Assembly (NCBI GenBank): GCA_018396565.1
Contig: JAGTQO010000016.1
Coordinates: 1 to 24,668, forward strand
DNA from: Candidatus Bathyarchaeota archaeon
GTDB taxonomy: Archaea > Thermoproteota > Bathyarchaeia > 40CM-2-53-6 > RBG-13-38-9
Direction: 5' to 3'
DNA: 24,668 nucleotides
Positions 7,419-16,900 of the stretch are shown here, in pieces. The position numbers were made by a program, and so were the translations under genes. Position 1 is the stretch's first letter. The number at the start of each line of letters is the position of its first letter. Below the pieces are notes generated by a model that did not search any database, had not been told where the DNA came from, and worked only from the letters and a program-made list of their open reading frames with translations.

Positions 7419-9299
7419 ATGACCAAGTTCGTCACATCAACCCTAATGCTTATGCTAATGATTTCGAGTATGCCGCACAATACACCAGCTATGGGTCAAA
7501 GAACCGATCTACAGGAACGGATTATTCTATATGCTCACACAGATCCGACTGCTGGAACTCGTGGAGGAAATATATTGAGTACAGCTCCTCCATACGGACA
7601 GCAACGCTTTGCAACATTGGATAAACAGGTGACCTTTACATTACAGCCTCACTTGGCTTCAAACCTTACTGTCGAAGGCTCGGTGAATTATAGGCTATAC
7701 TTACGATCACAAGATAAGGTGACGGCTCACCTCAATATCTCACTCTTCGAAGTGAAGGCTTCTGGATATGTCTTGCGAGTATCTAGCGCGATGATATCAT
7801 TGCCAGTAGAGGAACAAATCGGACAGTATGTAATCGGTATACCGATAAGACACTCCTTCAGCCCAGGCTCAACTATAACTTTCTCTATTGCCTCAAGAGA
7901 TGATGAGAAACCTATTATTCTCTTTTGGGATGCTGAGAGGACAGACACTTACGTCTCTCTCCCTATAGGTGGCGGATTCATCACCATAACCTTACAGGCT
8001 ATGGATATGAATGAAGTCCCTGTGAGTGGAGCGGACATCTCCATATTTATCAATAATGTTCGTGTGTGGATGGGTAGAACTGGACGGATGGGTTTCGCTG
8101 AGGTTGTTCTGCCCAAATATGCAAATGGCTCGGCTGAGATAATTCTGTCGTTGAAGGGTGTCATAATTAACAGAACAAGGCAATTCAATTTGGAGGGTAC
8201 GAATATTCAGTTGAGATGTAAAGTGTATAGTCTTCAGGTCGAGGTCCTTGACATTCTAGGTAGTCCGGTGGAAGAGGCTAATGTACTCATACTCAGAAAC
8301 GGCTCCGTCATAGGTAAAGAAAAGACGTCTGAGAAGGGAAATGTAAAGTTTCCACAGTTACCAGAATCTGTTTACTCTATTGAAGTCAATTACGAATTGG
8401 CAATATTAGCGTTTACCATTCCTTTAGCTGAAAAAACCTTGTATGATTTATCATCAAACGAAAACGTGAAGATCAGGCTGCCTCTACTAAGCCCCTGGAT
8501 CTTAAACTCTGGAATCGTTACGCTTATACTCATAGCTGCCATCCCGACCATCATATACATAAGGAAGAGGAAGAGAAGAATAGTCGAGTATGATTTCAGC
8601 TACTTCGATGTGATATCTGGTGGAGGGATCTCACCTTCATCTACAGTGATGATCTCAGGCCCACCAGGCTCGGGGAAATCAGTTTTGACAAATCACTTAT
8701 TGATGAGTAGTCTCAAGAATGGAAATCCCTGCCTCTTCATAACAAATGTTGAGTTTCCATCAAATATCAGAAGGGAGCTGGAAACCTTTGAACCAAGGAT
8801 AACCGAATATGAAAAGGCATCTAGACTAATATTCATAGACAGTTACTCAGCCCTAGGAGGGCAAGAGTCCACCGAGGAATATAGTATCTCATCTATCGAG
8901 GATTTAACTGGATTAGGTGTGAAAATTTCAGCATGTTTGGATAGGCTTGGGAGAAATACCGACGTATTCTTAGACTCATTAACTCCTATCTTCGCTATAC
9001 TGAAAGGTGGCTACATTACAAATTTTGTACATTCCATCGGTGCAAAGACGAAAGGGCTGAATGGGCGATTTTTCTATACTCTTGGAACTAATGTGAAGAG
9101 AGAAGAATTGAACATGGTGGAGTCGGTCTCGGACTGCATAATAGAAATGTCTATCTCGGATAAGGAAGATGAGAATAGGCGAAGATTGCGAATAAAGAAG
9201 ATGAAGAAGAAGCATATTGAAAGCTGGATTGATTTCAGGATAGACGGTGATAGAGGGTTAATCTTCAGAGTTAAGGGCGGTGGGAAGATGTTAAGATGA
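7419..9299 (+). CDS. Transmembrane protein with exported Ig-like region and cytoplasmic KaiC/RAD55-like ATPase
   Basis: This 626-residue protein has three parts. (1) A signal peptide (about 1-26) and an exported beta-rich region to about residue 355, including two Ig/carboxypeptidase-regulatory-like units (VPVSGADISIFINN, 200-213; GSPVEEANVLILRNG, 281-295). (2) One membrane helix (about 360-381) followed by the stop-transfer run RKRKRR. (3) A RecA/KaiC-like domain (about 390-620) with Walker A GPPGSGKS (414-421), a KaiC-type acidic residue in NVEFP (Glu445) and Walker B DVFLDS (515-520). The ATPase core therefore looks active. The topology suggests an outside signal or a surface ligand tied to ATP binding inside, or an ATP-driven assembly that acts on the surface. 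A GGGATGG element lies ahead of the ATG. It converges on another KaiC-like gene. The architecture is inferred from sequence; the function is unknown. Confidence 0.8.
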   Translation: MTKFVTSTLMLMLMISSMPHNTPAMGQRTDLQERIILYAHTDPTAGTRGGNILSTAPPYGQQRFATLDKQVTFTLQPHLASNLTVEGSVNYRLYLRSQDKVTAHLNISLFEVKASGYVLRVSSAMISLPVEEQIGQYVIGIPIRHSFSPGSTITFSIASRDDEKPIILFWDAERTDTYVSLPIGGGFITITLQAMDMNEVPVSGADISIFINNVRVWMGRTGRMGFAEVVLPKYANGSAEIILSLKGVIINRTRQFNLEGTNIQLRCKVYSLQVEVLDILGSPVEEANVLILRNGSVIGKEKTSEKGNVKFPQLPESVYSIEVNYELAILAFTIPLAEKTLYDLSSNENVKIRLPLLSPWILNSGIVTLILIAAIPTIIYIRKRKRRIVEYDFSYFDVISGGGISPSSTVMISGPPGSGKSVLTNHLLMSSLKNGNPCLFITNVEFPSNIRRELETFEPRITEYEKASRLIFIDSYSALGGQESTEEYSISSIEDLTGLGVKISACLDRLGRNTDVFLDSLTPIFAILKGGYITNFVHSIGAKTKGLNGRFFYTLGTNVKREELNMVESVSDCIIEMSISDKEDENRRRLRIKKMKKKHIESWIDFRIDGDRGLIFRVKGGGKMLR

Positions 9300-9304
9300 A
9301 TTTT

Positions 9305-10054
9305 CTAACTAAATACTCGGTCTCTTGGAAAGACCTCTATCCCATTGACGGTTATCTGGTAAGGTCTGAACTGAGTGTCATGAGGGATACCCCTCATCTT
9401 CTCTATCTGAATTGCCCTTACAACGTTACCTGCATGAACTAGTGAATGTAAAAGAATAACTCCTTGGGAGAGAAACTCCTCCAACTGAAATCTTCTCTTC
9501 AGTATGTTTGTTCTGAGCTCAGTAGATATCAATGATGTGCATCCAGACCTTGAGAGAGCATCAAAGAACATCAACATCGCGCGTCTTCTCCTATATACGT
9601 TGCCATATCTTAGCATTAGTGAGGTTATTGGGTCGACAGCTATCCTCTGAATATTCTCCTCACTCACGATTTTCATAATAGTTCTAATTAATGATTTGAC
9701 GGTCATCTTAAACTCTGAGCCAATATTCTCCTCAAGGAAGGAGTGATCAGCAACCTTCGTTCCAACCACCTTCTTGAGTGAAGTTGCATCCAAGAACAGG
9801 AGTTTACCATTTCTCTCAAGCTCTTCAAAACTCCATCCAAACGACGACAGGTTCAACTTCACCTGTTCCGGCGGCTCATCCATAGCTACATACAAGCCTG
9901 GCTCATCGGCTATGGCTCCAACTCTGAGAAACTGCATCAAGAGTGTGGTCTTACCTGATCCTGGACTGCCGACAACCAAGATAGACTTTCCCTTAGGGAA
10001 ACCACCACCTAGCAATTCGTCAAGACCCTTAATTCCTGTTGAGATTAGTTGCAT
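9305..10054 (-). CDS. Soluble KaiC/RAD55-family RecA-like ATPase
   Basis: This is a single-domain, 249-residue protein, the usual length for archaeal single-domain KaiC homologues. Typical opening: TGIKGLDELLGGGFPKG (6-22), then Walker A GSPGSGKT (29-36), the KaiC-type acidic motif AMDEPPE (57-63; Glu60 expected to activate water) and Walker B IAVD (138-141). All key residues are intact. The family forms hexameric or other ring-like ATPases used in signalling and regulation; no C-terminal autophosphorylation motif is obvious. It is cytoplasmic. A TATA-like CTATAAGC on the minus strand (10083-10090) lies about 33 bases before the ATG, so the leader is very short. Its stop is 5 bases from the stop of the membrane-bound KaiC-like gene, so each gene's transcript end must overlap the other's. 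It may act as partner or antagonist of that protein. Confidence 0.88.
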   Translation of the reverse strand: MQLISTGIKGLDELLGGGFPKGKSILVVGSPGSGKTTLLMQFLRVGAIADEPGLYVAMDEPPEQVKLNLSSFGWSFEELERNGKLLFLDATSLKKVVGTKVADHSFLEENIGSEFKMTVKSLIRTIMKIVSEENIQRIAVDPITSLMLRYGNVYRRRRAMLMFFDALSRSGCTSLISTELRTNILKRRFQLEEFLSQGVILLHSLVHAGNVVRAIQIEKMRGIPHDTQFRPYQITVNGIEVFPRDRVFS

Positions 10055-10082
10055 ACTTAACCCTTTCCTTGGCTAAGATCCG

Positions 10083-10090
10083 GCTTATAG
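10083..10090 (-). promoter_or_regulatory. Putative TATA box for the soluble KaiC-like gene
   Basis: CTATAAGC on the minus strand is centred about 33 bases before the ATG at 10054, giving a leader of only a few bases. It is based on appearance and spacing only. Confidence 0.4.
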
Positions 10091-10121
10091 ACATAAAGTT
10101 GTTAAAGGTCTCTAATCAATG

Positions 10122-10139
10122 TTTGGAATCGAATCCAAA
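10122..10139. promoter_or_regulatory. Operator-like inverted repeat between divergent genes
   Basis: TTTGGA (10122-10127) and TCCAAA (10134-10139) are exact inverted copies separated by ATCGAA. The site lies in the 207-base region between the divergent KaiC-like and metalloprotease genes, upstream of both proposed TATA boxes. It has the size of a dimeric regulator site; no regulator is encoded nearby. Confidence 0.3.
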
Positions 10140-10233
10140 ATATTCTTCAATCCAGATTTGAAGGTAGGTAAACTGCAGTCTACATAATTATATGGTTGAC
10201 ACTAAAAGACTCGATGAAAAGATTTTGAAAAGA

Positions 10234-10240
10234 CTTTATG
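10234..10240 (+). promoter_or_regulatory. Putative TATA box of a leaderless metalloprotease transcript
   Basis: CTTTATG, preceded by the purine-rich GAAAAGA (a possible BRE), is centred about 25 bases before the ATG at 10262. That is the spacing expected if transcription starts at or next to the start codon. No ribosome binding site precedes the ATG, which agrees with a leaderless message. Confidence 0.4.
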
Positions 10241-10261
10241 GAATAAAGATGCGAGACAATA

Positions 10262-11407
10262 ATGATGTCAGAATGGCGAAAAACCTATACCGTGTGTATA
10301 GTCACAATTGTAGTTCAATGCGTCTTCACCGTTCTGGGTCTTAAAGGTCCTATTACTGTTCAATGTTCTGAGGATCAGATCGAGACAACAGGACCACAAA
10401 CCACCATAGTAATACTTGTAGAATTCGAAGATTTAGTCCATCGAAAGAGTAAAGAAGAGCTCAGGATTACTATATTTGAACGCTTGAACGATTATCTAAA
10501 GGAAACATCTTTCGGATCTGCATGGCTTATAGGGAATGTCACCGACTGGATTAGGCTCCAACATGAAGTTACAGAGTATGGACGTGATTTTGGACCCTTT
10601 ATAGATGTCGAAGCTAGGAGACTGGTTCTTGACAGCATACATGCTGTTGACTTAAATGTAAATTTTAGAGATTACAGACATATAATGATTGTTCACGCAG
10701 GCAGAGGCCAAGAGACAACAGGGAATCTAAGCGACATATGGTCATGCTATCGAAAGTTGAGCCCCCCAGTATACGCTGACGAACTGATAATAAACAATGT
10801 AATCATAGTCCCAGAAATCCAGGCAGGCGACATAGATCCTTTTGGAGTGTATGCCCACGAGTTCATGCATAGTCTAGGTTTACCCGACCTGTATCCAGGC
10901 AGTGACAAGGTCAAGAGTAGATATCTAGGACCTTGGGATATTATGGATTCAGGTCTACGTAATGGCTTACCAAGTGGATCGAGACCTTCACACCCATCCT
11001 CATGGAGTAAAATAACCTTAGGGTGGCCGATAAAAACAACTACAATATTTCAAAATTCAAGAGTGGAGATAGTCATGTACCCTCTGGAAGTATCTACAGC
11101 AAATATCCAAGCAGTAATCCTGCCGATTACCCAAGGAAAATACTATCTAATAGAGACTAGAATTCAATATGGATTTGACAGCGGTTTACCGAACAGCGGA
11201 GTCTTGATCACGATTGTAGACGAGGGATTGTCCCCCGGAAATGGTATGGTTAAAGTAATCAACGCGGATCCTTCAAAACCCAACTTAGAGAACGCAACCT
11301 TCAAGGATGGTCATGAATACTTGGATAAGACAAGACTTGTAAAAGTATCGATATCGAAAACTGGAGAAACGTATACACTTACTATTGACAGGAGAATTGA
11401 AGAGTGA
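10262..11407 (+). CDS. Secreted M6-type (immune inhibitor A-like) zinc metalloprotease
   Basis: This is a 381-residue protein with an N-terminal signal peptide (basic residues, hydrophobic VCIVTIVVQCVFTVLGL, about 11-27). Residues 48-160 give the N-terminal part of the catalytic domain. The zinc motif is HEFMHSLGLPD (199-209): two histidines, Glu200 as general base, and the third histidine of the usual HExxHxxGxxH replaced by Asp209 in the order HExxHxxGxxD, as in M6 peptidases. The Met-turn is WDIMDSG (225-231). A C-terminal beta region (about 260-378) follows; no membrane anchor is seen, so the enzyme is probably released or held by non-covalent contacts. Likely role: cleavage or processing of extracellular proteins, possibly the neighbouring large surface proteins. 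The start is ATG at 10262; the adjacent ATG at 10265 is possible. Confidence 0.85.
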   Translation: MMSEWRKTYTVCIVTIVVQCVFTVLGLKGPITVQCSEDQIETTGPQTTIVILVEFEDLVHRKSKEELRITIFERLNDYLKETSFGSAWLIGNVTDWIRLQHEVTEYGRDFGPFIDVEARRLVLDSIHAVDLNVNFRDYRHIMIVHAGRGQETTGNLSDIWSCYRKLSPPVYADELIINNVIIVPEIQAGDIDPFGVYAHEFMHSLGLPDLYPGSDKVKSRYLGPWDIMDSGLRNGLPSGSRPSHPSSWSKITLGWPIKTTTIFQNSRVEIVMYPLEVSTANIQAVILPITQGKYYLIETRIQYGFDSGLPNSGVLITIVDEGLSPGNGMVKVINADPSKPNLENATFKDGHEYLDKTRLVKVSISKTGETYTLTIDRRIEE

Positions 11408-11478
11408 TATTAAAAAGAGAACGTGATAAGCCGTCATGAACCATAATGTAAATGTGCTATGGTTAGATGTATATCCGG

Positions 11479-11486
11479 CTTAAAAG
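11479..11486 (+). promoter_or_regulatory. Putative TATA box for the 786-residue surface protein gene
   Basis: CTTAAAAG after the purine-containing ATCCGG is centred about 24 bases before the ATG at 11506, consistent with a leaderless promoter. No ribosome binding site is visible before this ATG. Confidence 0.35.
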
Positions 11487-11505
11487 AATTCAGATGTGAT
11501 TTAAT

Positions 11506-13866
11506 ATGAGATTGACACAGCAAATTGGCTTTAATGTTCGATATTTAATGTTAATCATACTCCTTTCATCCACTCCGGTGATCCTTTCAACCATACTAAA
11601 CGCAGCCCACTCTACGATCGATTTGGCATCAGGCACCATTTCAAACTTGTCTCCAATCTCATATGCCAATAGAATGGTTATGTTCAATGTAACAGGTGAG
11701 AGCTATAGGCATGAAAGGATCTCTATAACGCATGATGGAGGAACATTAGAAGCAGGTAATCTGAAAATTCAACTTGTTCCTTGGAAGCACATATATTGGA
11801 TCGAGAAGAACATGGACGGATTCCTCTTGGCAAACGTGACAACAACAAACTTCTATATAGCATTTCTATACTTTTCAAATGGATCAAACAGGGCCGATAT
11901 GATTCTCTTTGAATATAACTCAGCATTATACAAGAAAATTTCATTTGTAGGAACGTGTATCGTCAAGAACAGTTCAACAGCGGTGAATAGACCTATCACA
12001 TTAGTATTGACGCTGAAGCCTGAACCTAAAGTTGAGAATAAGCTTTTTGCAACAGGGCCTGACCTATATCTTGTAGGCGATGTCGGCTACCTAAGACTCA
12101 ACTCCTCGACACTCGACCTCTATGCAATTCGAAACACGTTGAACCCCAGCTCAGGCTGGAACGAGCTCTGGGCACTCCTCATAGGCCAATCTGGTGAATA
12201 TTATTTCAGTATAATATATATGAGTACGCAATCGATGGATAAAGTAATCTTGGGGCATACTTTGAGGCTAAACGACTTCTATGTTATCAAACAAAAAGAA
12301 ATTGAGGCCAAATGGAGAATGAGGCAAAACGTATACACTTTGGCGATAAGTGCGCCTAAAGAGGTTGGGAATTTTTGGATAGACGGATACCAATTTCAAT
12401 TCAGAGACTCAACTTCAACTTTACTCATAGATGAAGGTAACCATACACTTCGTATTACAGAAAACAAAACAGAGAGCCAGAGGTTGAGGTTGAGGTTCAG
12501 TCGATGGTCGTGTGGCTCCACTTCCAATCCTTTAATGTTAAGTATCAAATCACCAACTGCAATATCAGCCGAATATACAAAAGAATATTTCCTCAAAGTA
12601 AACTCGACCATACCGGGGATTTTTGGCGAAGGATGGTATCCTGAGGGTACGGAGGTGCATGTTAAAGCCCCTAGGTCTGTTGAATCTGGCAATGTAAAGT
12701 ATGTCTTCGAGAGTTGGGTAGGAGAAGTTGAGACTGAAGGGGCGAATGCAACAGTTTTTATGGACGCTCCCAAGAGTATTACGGCGAAGTGGTCTACCTT
12801 TTTCAGAGTGAACCTTACGGCTGAAGGATTGCCAGAGAACATAGATCTGGAATATAGTCTTAATAATTTTACTCTTCAATCCCGTCCATACCAAACAGTC
12901 TATCACTGGGTCAAAGAGAAATCTTTTCTCAATTTCAGCGTATCATGTAAGGAGGAGCTAGTAAAGACCCAGTACCCAACAGTTTACTGGACAGATTCAA
13001 AAGGAAATGAGGCAAAGTCTCCGAAGCTTATAACTGCCCCAGAGAAACTCATCGCAAGATTCACAACTCAAAAACAAACTACGAACATAACATGCAGAGT
13101 CTCCATATCCTCTCTTTTTGATACTGGTATGTTAACTGTTGAAGGTCAAATGACCCCACCATTTAAAGCGAAAGTAGCAATCGAATGTAGAGCCCTCGGA
13201 GACTCTTGGAAGGTATTGAAGATGGTTGAGACTAATCAAGCTGGAAATTATCGTTTCGACTGGATACCGGATACGATGGGAATACTCCAGATAAGGGCAA
13301 GATTCTCCGGAGACTCATTACATAGTGAATGCACCAGCAACATAAAGGAGGTGGCTATCAGCTCAAGCATGTTGAAGTTCAGGAGGTTGACAACAGTATT
13401 TAACAGCTCTACATCAACATTTCATGAGGAGATTGGGACACCTAAGGAATTTAGAAAAAACTTTCTTACACCACTAATCTATGGAATAGATGTTTTGAAT
13501 ATGGTCTACCCCCCCTTGTCAGGTTTTGGGCCTTTGGGATCTATTATCGCAATAGTCTCGAGTTCAACGGTTCTCGGCCTCTTCTATATACTTCCTTTCA
13601 CAATCATTCTTGCTATTCTATTCGTAATCACATTTAAGAAGTCTATCACTGAAAAAGTCCTGACTCCATTTGGAATCATGTGGGGGGTAAGCTTCTGCTA
13701 CCTTCTGCTTGAGGACTTAAATGCTATGCAGCTTTTACAGTTACCAGCCTACGCTGACATGATCTTCACAGCCTCTTTAGCTGTATCCACTATTGGGATT
13801 ATAGCAATAGTTCCTCCAATAGTGATATCACGAATGTTCGCTAAAAGATTTGGAATAAGAACTTGA
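11506..13866 (+). CDS. Large membrane-anchored surface protein with repeat and Ig-like domains
   Basis: This is a 786-residue protein. A signal peptide spans about 13-35. The exported region (about 40-640) begins with a beta-rich domain to about 240. It continues with two divergent 'bacterial repeat' (Listeria-Bacteroides/Flg_new-like) units: FSRWSCG (about 330) with SIKSPTAISAEY, and FESWVGE (about 401) with VFMDAPKSITAKW. An Ig-like domain at about 530-620 contains MLTVEGQMTPP and RARFSGDS. About three membrane helices close the protein (about 677-710, 722-738, 752-775), followed by a short basic tail. It has many N-x-S/T sequons, as expected for an N-glycosylated archaeal surface protein. 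It could be an adhesin, a sensor or a substrate of the adjacent metalloprotease. No catalytic motif is seen. The gap to the protease gene is 98 bases. Confidence 0.75.
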   Translation: MRLTQQIGFNVRYLMLIILLSSTPVILSTILNAAHSTIDLASGTISNLSPISYANRMVMFNVTGESYRHERISITHDGGTLEAGNLKIQLVPWKHIYWIEKNMDGFLLANVTTTNFYIAFLYFSNGSNRADMILFEYNSALYKKISFVGTCIVKNSSTAVNRPITLVLTLKPEPKVENKLFATGPDLYLVGDVGYLRLNSSTLDLYAIRNTLNPSSGWNELWALLIGQSGEYYFSIIYMSTQSMDKVILGHTLRLNDFYVIKQKEIEAKWRMRQNVYTLAISAPKEVGNFWIDGYQFQFRDSTSTLLIDEGNHTLRITENKTESQRLRLRFSRWSCGSTSNPLMLSIKSPTAISAEYTKEYFLKVNSTIPGIFGEGWYPEGTEVHVKAPRSVESGNVKYVFESWVGEVETEGANATVFMDAPKSITAKWSTFFRVNLTAEGLPENIDLEYSLNNFTLQSRPYQTVYHWVKEKSFLNFSVSCKEELVKTQYPTVYWTDSKGNEAKSPKLITAPEKLIARFTTQKQTTNITCRVSISSLFDTGMLTVEGQMTPPFKAKVAIECRALGDSWKVLKMVETNQAGNYRFDWIPDTMGILQIRARFSGDSLHSECTSNIKEVAISSSMLKFRRLTTVFNSSTSTFHEEIGTPKEFRKNFLTPLIYGIDVLNMVYPPLSGFGPLGSIIAIVSSSTVLGLFYILPFTIILAILFVITFKKSITEKVLTPFGIMWGVSFCYLLLEDLNAMQLLQLPAYADMIFTASLAVSTIGIIAIVPPIVISRMFAKRFGIRT

Positions 13867-13961
13867 TAGAAGTTTGGCCGGATTCTCACCTGATTTGAAT
13901 ACTCACAAATTCTAGCAGAAGGATCTGCGAGAGTAAGGACTTTAGGTTTGAGACCATAGAG

Positions 13962-13972
13962 TTATTTAATTA
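13962..13972 (+). promoter_or_regulatory. AT-rich TATA-like element before the 1013-residue protein gene
   Basis: TTATTTAATTA is the clearest TATA-like stretch in the 118-base gap. Its centre is about 18 bases before ATG 13985 but about 48 before ATG 14015. At the usual 25-30 base spacing, transcription would start near 13993, which favours the downstream start codon. Confidence 0.35.
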
Positions 13973-13984
13973 TTCAGATGGTAT

Positions 13985-16900
13985 ATGAAGTTAGGAGTCT
14001 GGTCGGTAAAGGGGATGGTAAGCATTCGCTTTAGTAAAGAAGTTGCACTTATTATCACACTATTTTTAATAATCTCAAATCTACTACTATCCGAATATTC
14101 GAACGCAGAGGATTCTTCACAGGATAAGGGTGCGCTTCACATCTTAACACCAGAGGTAAGCGACTATGCCTATGGGTTCAAAGAGATTCCTGAGACAAAG
14201 TTCGAGGACGGATCCGTTAGATTTTCTGCAAGAGTTAAGGTGTTAAGGTTTCAAGGTTCTCCCGGTGGAATTCTGCTCCAGATCGACTTTAGAGAACAAA
14301 CACAAGATCGAAGCCAGGAGCTAAGGTTCTCATTCAGGTTCGCAACTGACGGGAGTATACTCTGTTATTATCCTTACATGAATTCTTCAGCAACGTTCAC
14401 TATACGTAGGGGTTGGGCTGCCGGAGAATGGGTTAGTGTAAGTGTTTCAATAGTTCAAGACAAAGCCATGTTCTACTTAAATAACGAATTTATCGGCACA
14501 AATGATCCTAAGTATCCTGCTAATAGAGGCCCATTTTCTATATCAAATATCGGATTTGGCCAAATTGACATGAAGAGTACAAGCGTTGAAGCATTCATTT
14601 CAAAAATCATCTTGATTACAGACAATTCTACCAAGTTCTTTGAAGATTTTGAAAACTCTCTGTCTAACTATAATATTAAAAAATCTATAGCCTCAATATT
14701 TAGAACCGTTGATGTTGAAAAGTATTCTTCGATTGAATTGATTGTCAAACCTAAAGTGATCTCACCTGGTGAAACAATTGTTCTTCAAGCAAGGTTGATG
14801 GATGAATCGTTAAACGGCATTGAGAATAGAAGAATTGTTTTTGAATATAAGAAGGCTGACGTGTGGGAAAGGTTTGGGGACGCAATAACCTTGAAAGATG
14901 GATATGCAATATTTTCTTGGACGGTTGCTCGTGAATTATCGCTTGGAGAGTTAGCTGTTCGAGCTCGATTTCCAGGAGACGATAGGTTTCTCCAAGTAAT
15001 CAGCAGTGATGTAACAATAACCCTAATACACAGGCCACCAAAGCCTATGAGCACTGGTTACTTAGTTCTCTTGATTTACATTATTTTCCTGTCAGCAGCA
15101 TTTATATTTGGATTCAGGCCAGATGGAGCGCAGGTTATACGGTTTTTGATAGGTATCCTTTGTTCAGTCAGTATATATCTGTGCCTACCAATTCTCACCA
15201 GTTCAGTCAATATTGTGTCCTACATAGGATATGCTAAGAGAGTAGTTAGAATAGAATATTTTGGTCTTGGAATTGATAGAGCACTCTGGATGATTTCAAT
15301 AGCTTCATTAGCGTTTGCATTTGTAGTGTTGGAGAGACGAAAAACCTTAACACGACGGTTAAACGTCTTCCCAACTCTACTAGTGATTCTCTCAATTATT
15401 GTCGCTATTCAGGGCAGAGGGGAAATTGCATTCTTTCTGACGGTGATTTTGGCTGTTATGAGTCTACTGCTTCAAAAATCAGATGAGACATTTGCTGATC
15501 TTAAAATTTTAAGAGCGAGTTTCATTCTCTCTTTCATAATGTTGATGCTTGTAATAGAGCTAGGCTCCATCTTCGGATGGCTTTACAACATATTTGATCC
15601 GCACGTACCTTTCGATGGAGATGTCAGGTGGACTGTTACCTCACTCGAAGCCAATATGTATGGTCTACTATATCCTTTCACAATACCGTTGTTAATGATT
15701 GCCTTATTCTCATGGATTTGGACTAAACCTGTTGAGACTATCATCAAAGCCTATACTAAAAAATATAAAACATATAGATCCAGCATATCCATGGATGACG
15801 GTGGCACATCACCTGGGAACAAGGCGATCGTTGGAAATGAATTTAAGTCGAATGCCTTGCATCAAAGAAGGATACTGAACTCAAATTCAATAGCATTTCT
15901 GTTAATCCTCCCATCTGTATTTTTCACTTCAATATTGGTAGTTTACTACCCCTACTTTTACTCGTCCAAGCTGATTGGCGTTGATACTCCTTGGTACTAC
16001 AAGAACCTGCTGCTAATGATGGAGCCAGAAGGTCTATTGACTGTCGTACATGATTATGGCGCTGCAAGTAGATTACCATACTTACTGATACTTTATGTTA
16101 TTAAGATTTTAACAAATTTACCCACTGATTTCATAGTTAAGATCGGACCAGCGGTCCCGTCGACCTTCCTTGGATTGGCCACGTTCCATTTGACGAGGTC
16201 ATTAACCCATAATAACAGTTTAGCAGCCTACTCAGCCTTTCTGAGCTTGTTTTCGATAACTACTACCGTGGGGATATACGCAGGTGTATTCGCAAATTGG
16301 CTCGCTCTTGGTTGGGGTATAATATTCCTTACTCTTCTTCATCGGATGTGGCAGAGACCCTCATTCAATAACATTTTATCTTCGATATTTGCTTCATTAA
16401 TGGTTCTGGCCACCCATCCTTGGACATGGGCAGTTCTTATCGTTACGACAAGCGCATTCTTCATTTTAAATATGATTATCAGCTCTTTGACTGGTCACAG
16501 AGGTCAACTAATAATAGCGGTAAAAACTGGTTTGCCAACCCTTGCTGTAAATATTGGCCTGCTAGGTATCATCCTCATGATATATCGTCAAGGCGAATTT
16601 ATGCGCTTATCTATAAGTGGATTATCGGCATTGAAATATGAAAACCTGATTATTTTCTGGCATAACATTACCTTTACAATCCAATATTATGTTGGTGGAT
16701 TCTTAGCCAATTCACCAATATTAATACTGTCAATTGCAGGCCTCTATAGTCTCAGAAAACACAGCGAGCAACTTGGCTCAATCTTCAACTTACTACTGAT
16801 CGCGATGTCCCTTCCTATGCTCTTTGTAGATTCATGGTGGCAATGGAGACTCATCTACATGGTGCCATACCAAATTCCAGCTATCTTCGGAACATTAGCT

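Noticed and set aside
10192..10344. A 50-codon plus-strand frame beginning MVDTKRLDEKILKRLYG that runs into the metalloprotease gene
   Set aside because: Its first half looks protein-like, but it spans the proposed TATA box of the metalloprotease gene, overlaps that gene by 83 bases in another frame, and lacks a ribosome binding site.
12396..12842. A 148-codon minus-strand open frame opposite the 786-residue surface protein gene
   Set aside because: It is the mirror of a clear coding gene; its composition and lack of family features mark it as a shadow.
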